64,000 nucleotides of DNA from assembly GCF_001905125.1 (NCBI RefSeq), contig NZ_LWLE01000033.1:493234-557233 (forward strand), written 5' to 3'. Below the pieces are notes generated by a model, which made no database searches, was not told the origin of the DNA, and saw only the letters and a program-made list of their open reading frames with translations. Below, piece after piece: positions 63,040-64,000 of this stretch. The stretch comes from Streptomyces sp. TSRI0281. GTDB taxonomy: Bacteria > Actinomycetota > Actinomycetes > Streptomycetales > Streptomycetaceae. Position 1 is the stretch's first letter, and each line of letters begins with the position of its first letter. A program made the position numbers and the translations under genes.

Positions 63040-64000
63040 ATGAACCTTGCCTTCATTCCCAGCCCGTCGACCGGCGTGATCGATCTCGGCCCGATCCCGC
63101 TCCGCGGCTACGCGTTCTGCATCATCATCGGTGTCTTTGTCGCCGTCTGGTTCGGCAACAAGCGCTGGATCGCCCGGGGCGGCAGAGCCGGCACCGTCGC
63201 CGACATCGCTGTGTGGGCCGTGCCCTTCGGCCTCGTCGGCGGCCGGCTCTACCACGTGATCACCGACTATCAGCTGTACTTCAGCGACGGTGAGAACTGG
63301 GTGGACGCCTTCAAGATCTGGGAAGGCGGCCTCGGTATCTGGGGCGCGATCGCGCTCGGCGCGGTCGGCGCCTGGATCGGCTGCCGCCGGCGCGGCATCC
63401 CGCTGCCCGCCTGGGCCGACGCCCTGGCCCCCGGTATCGCCTTCGCCCAGGCCATCGGCCGCTGGGGCAACTGGTTCAACCAGGAGCTGTACGGCAAGCC
63501 GACCGACCTCCCGTGGGCGCTGAAGATCAGCGAGGGCCCGAACCGGGTCGCGGGCACCTACCACCCGACGTTCCTGTACGAGTCGCTGTGGTGCATCGGT
63601 GTCGCGCTGCTGGTGATCTGGGCCGACCGCCGCTTCAAGCTCGGCCACGGCCGGGCGTTCGCGCTGTACGTCGCGGCGTACTGCACGGGCCGCGCCTGGA
63701 TCGAGTACATGCGGGTCGACGAGGCCCACCACGTGCTCGGCCTGCGCCTCAACGTCTGGACCGCGATCATCGTGTTCGTCCTCGCCGTCACGTACATCGT
63801 GATCTCGGCGAAGGTACGCCCCGGACGCGAGGCGGTCGTGGAGCCCGCCGCGGCCGACCCGGAGACGAAGGATGCCGAGCCCGAGGCGAAGGACGGCGAC
63901 TCCGAAGCCGACGCCGAGCCCACGGCCGACTCCGGTGCTGACGCCACCGGCGTGACCGACGACGCGGACAAGGGCGACGCGGACAAGGACAGCGCGGACA
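63040..64000 (+). CDS. lgt: Prolipoprotein diacylglyceryl transferase (3' end outside window)
   Basis: Lgt transfers diacylglycerol to the lipobox Cys of prolipoproteins, the step before LspA (16,136). About 320 residues are visible. Seven membrane segments occupy residues 20-260, with LRGYAFCIIIGVF, GGRLYHVITDY, the signature AQAIGRWGNWFNQELYG with its essential Arg, and GTYHPTFLYESLW. After the last helix an acidic Ala/Asp/Glu/Lys-rich tail (DADKGDADKDSAD) continues past the window edge. The start is ATG 63040. Confidence 0.95.
   Translation, partial: MNLAFIPSPSTGVIDLGPIPLRGYAFCIIIGVFVAVWFGNKRWIARGGRAGTVADIAVWAVPFGLVGGRLYHVITDYQLYFSDGENWVDAFKIWEGGLGIWGAIALGAVGAWIGCRRRGIPLPAWADALAPGIAFAQAIGRWGNWFNQELYGKPTDLPWALKISEGPNRVAGTYHPTFLYESLWCIGVALLVIWADRRFKLGHGRAFALYVAAYCTGRAWIEYMRVDEAHHVLGLRLNVWTAIIVFVLAVTYIVISAKVRPGREAVVEPAAADPETKDAEPEAKDGDSEADAEPTADSGADATGVTDDADKGDADKDSAD

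Overview
The window is chromosomal DNA of a Streptomyces-type actinomycete. The support is a very high GC content with strong third-position GC bias, frequent GTG starts and GTGA/ATGA stop-start overlaps, and core gene order: the division cluster running into divIVA and ileS, then lspA-rluD-dnaE, then the his and trp clusters and lgt. This order matches what I recall of the Streptomyces coelicolor core chromosome. Individual functions are inferred from motifs read in the translations; no database search was run.

Region 1 (1-10,940) is the end of the dcw cluster: mraY (partial), murD, ftsW, murG, ftsQ, ftsZ, pgeF/yfiH, yggS, sepF, yggT and divIVA, all on the plus strand. It covers late peptidoglycan precursor synthesis, septation and polar growth. 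ftsZ has a long upstream region with a good vegetative promoter, a dyad and three GACAC motifs. After a strong terminator come about 450 bp of tandem intergenic repeat facing ileS, which is on the minus strand behind a clear T-box leader.

Region 2 (15,200-36,700) is mixed housekeeping. It holds a histone-tailed DksA/TraR-like protein, lspA, rluD and a GNAT protein; a Tat-exported GH95-like glycosidase; a Na+/H+ antiporter, an MscS channel and an alpha/beta hydrolase; a membrane-anchored DsbA-like protein beside an unknown membrane protein; a DUF2252 protein; dnaE; a 63-residue conserved small protein; a NYN-domain protein; a two-gene ABC exporter; a DUF2567-type protein and a YbaK-type deacylase. 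Convergent gene pairs are usually separated by long perfect hairpins. A 97-bp block from the divIVA-ileS gap recurs at 35,868, again between convergent genes and again followed by a tandem array.

Region 3 (36,690-46,240) carries a LON-domain protein, a helical-repeat protein, a membrane protein with a beta-solenoid-like N-terminus, and the his operon hisD-hisC-hisB-(55-aa membrane protein)-hisH-priA-ridA-hisF. The genes are mostly stop-start overlapped. hisC begins with an unusual Asn-Ser hexanucleotide repeat.

Region 4 (46,240-55,000) is more accessory: a secreted cutinase/PET-hydrolase-type esterase, a large LAL/LuxR regulator preceded by a 22-23-bp tandem array, a PucR-type regulator, an ArsR-like regulator with an AT-rich palindromic operator plus its MFS exporter, and a TIGR03085-type protein.

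Region 5 (55,000-64,000) holds hisI, trpE, a Trp-associated membrane protein, an HGxxPAAW protein, a DUF2752 protein, trpC, trpM, trpB and trpA, then a second DsbA-like protein and the start of lgt. No trpF is present; the bifunctional isomerase PriA is expected to supply that step for both pathways. I found no tRNA or rRNA genes, insertion sequences, prophage or CRISPR array.
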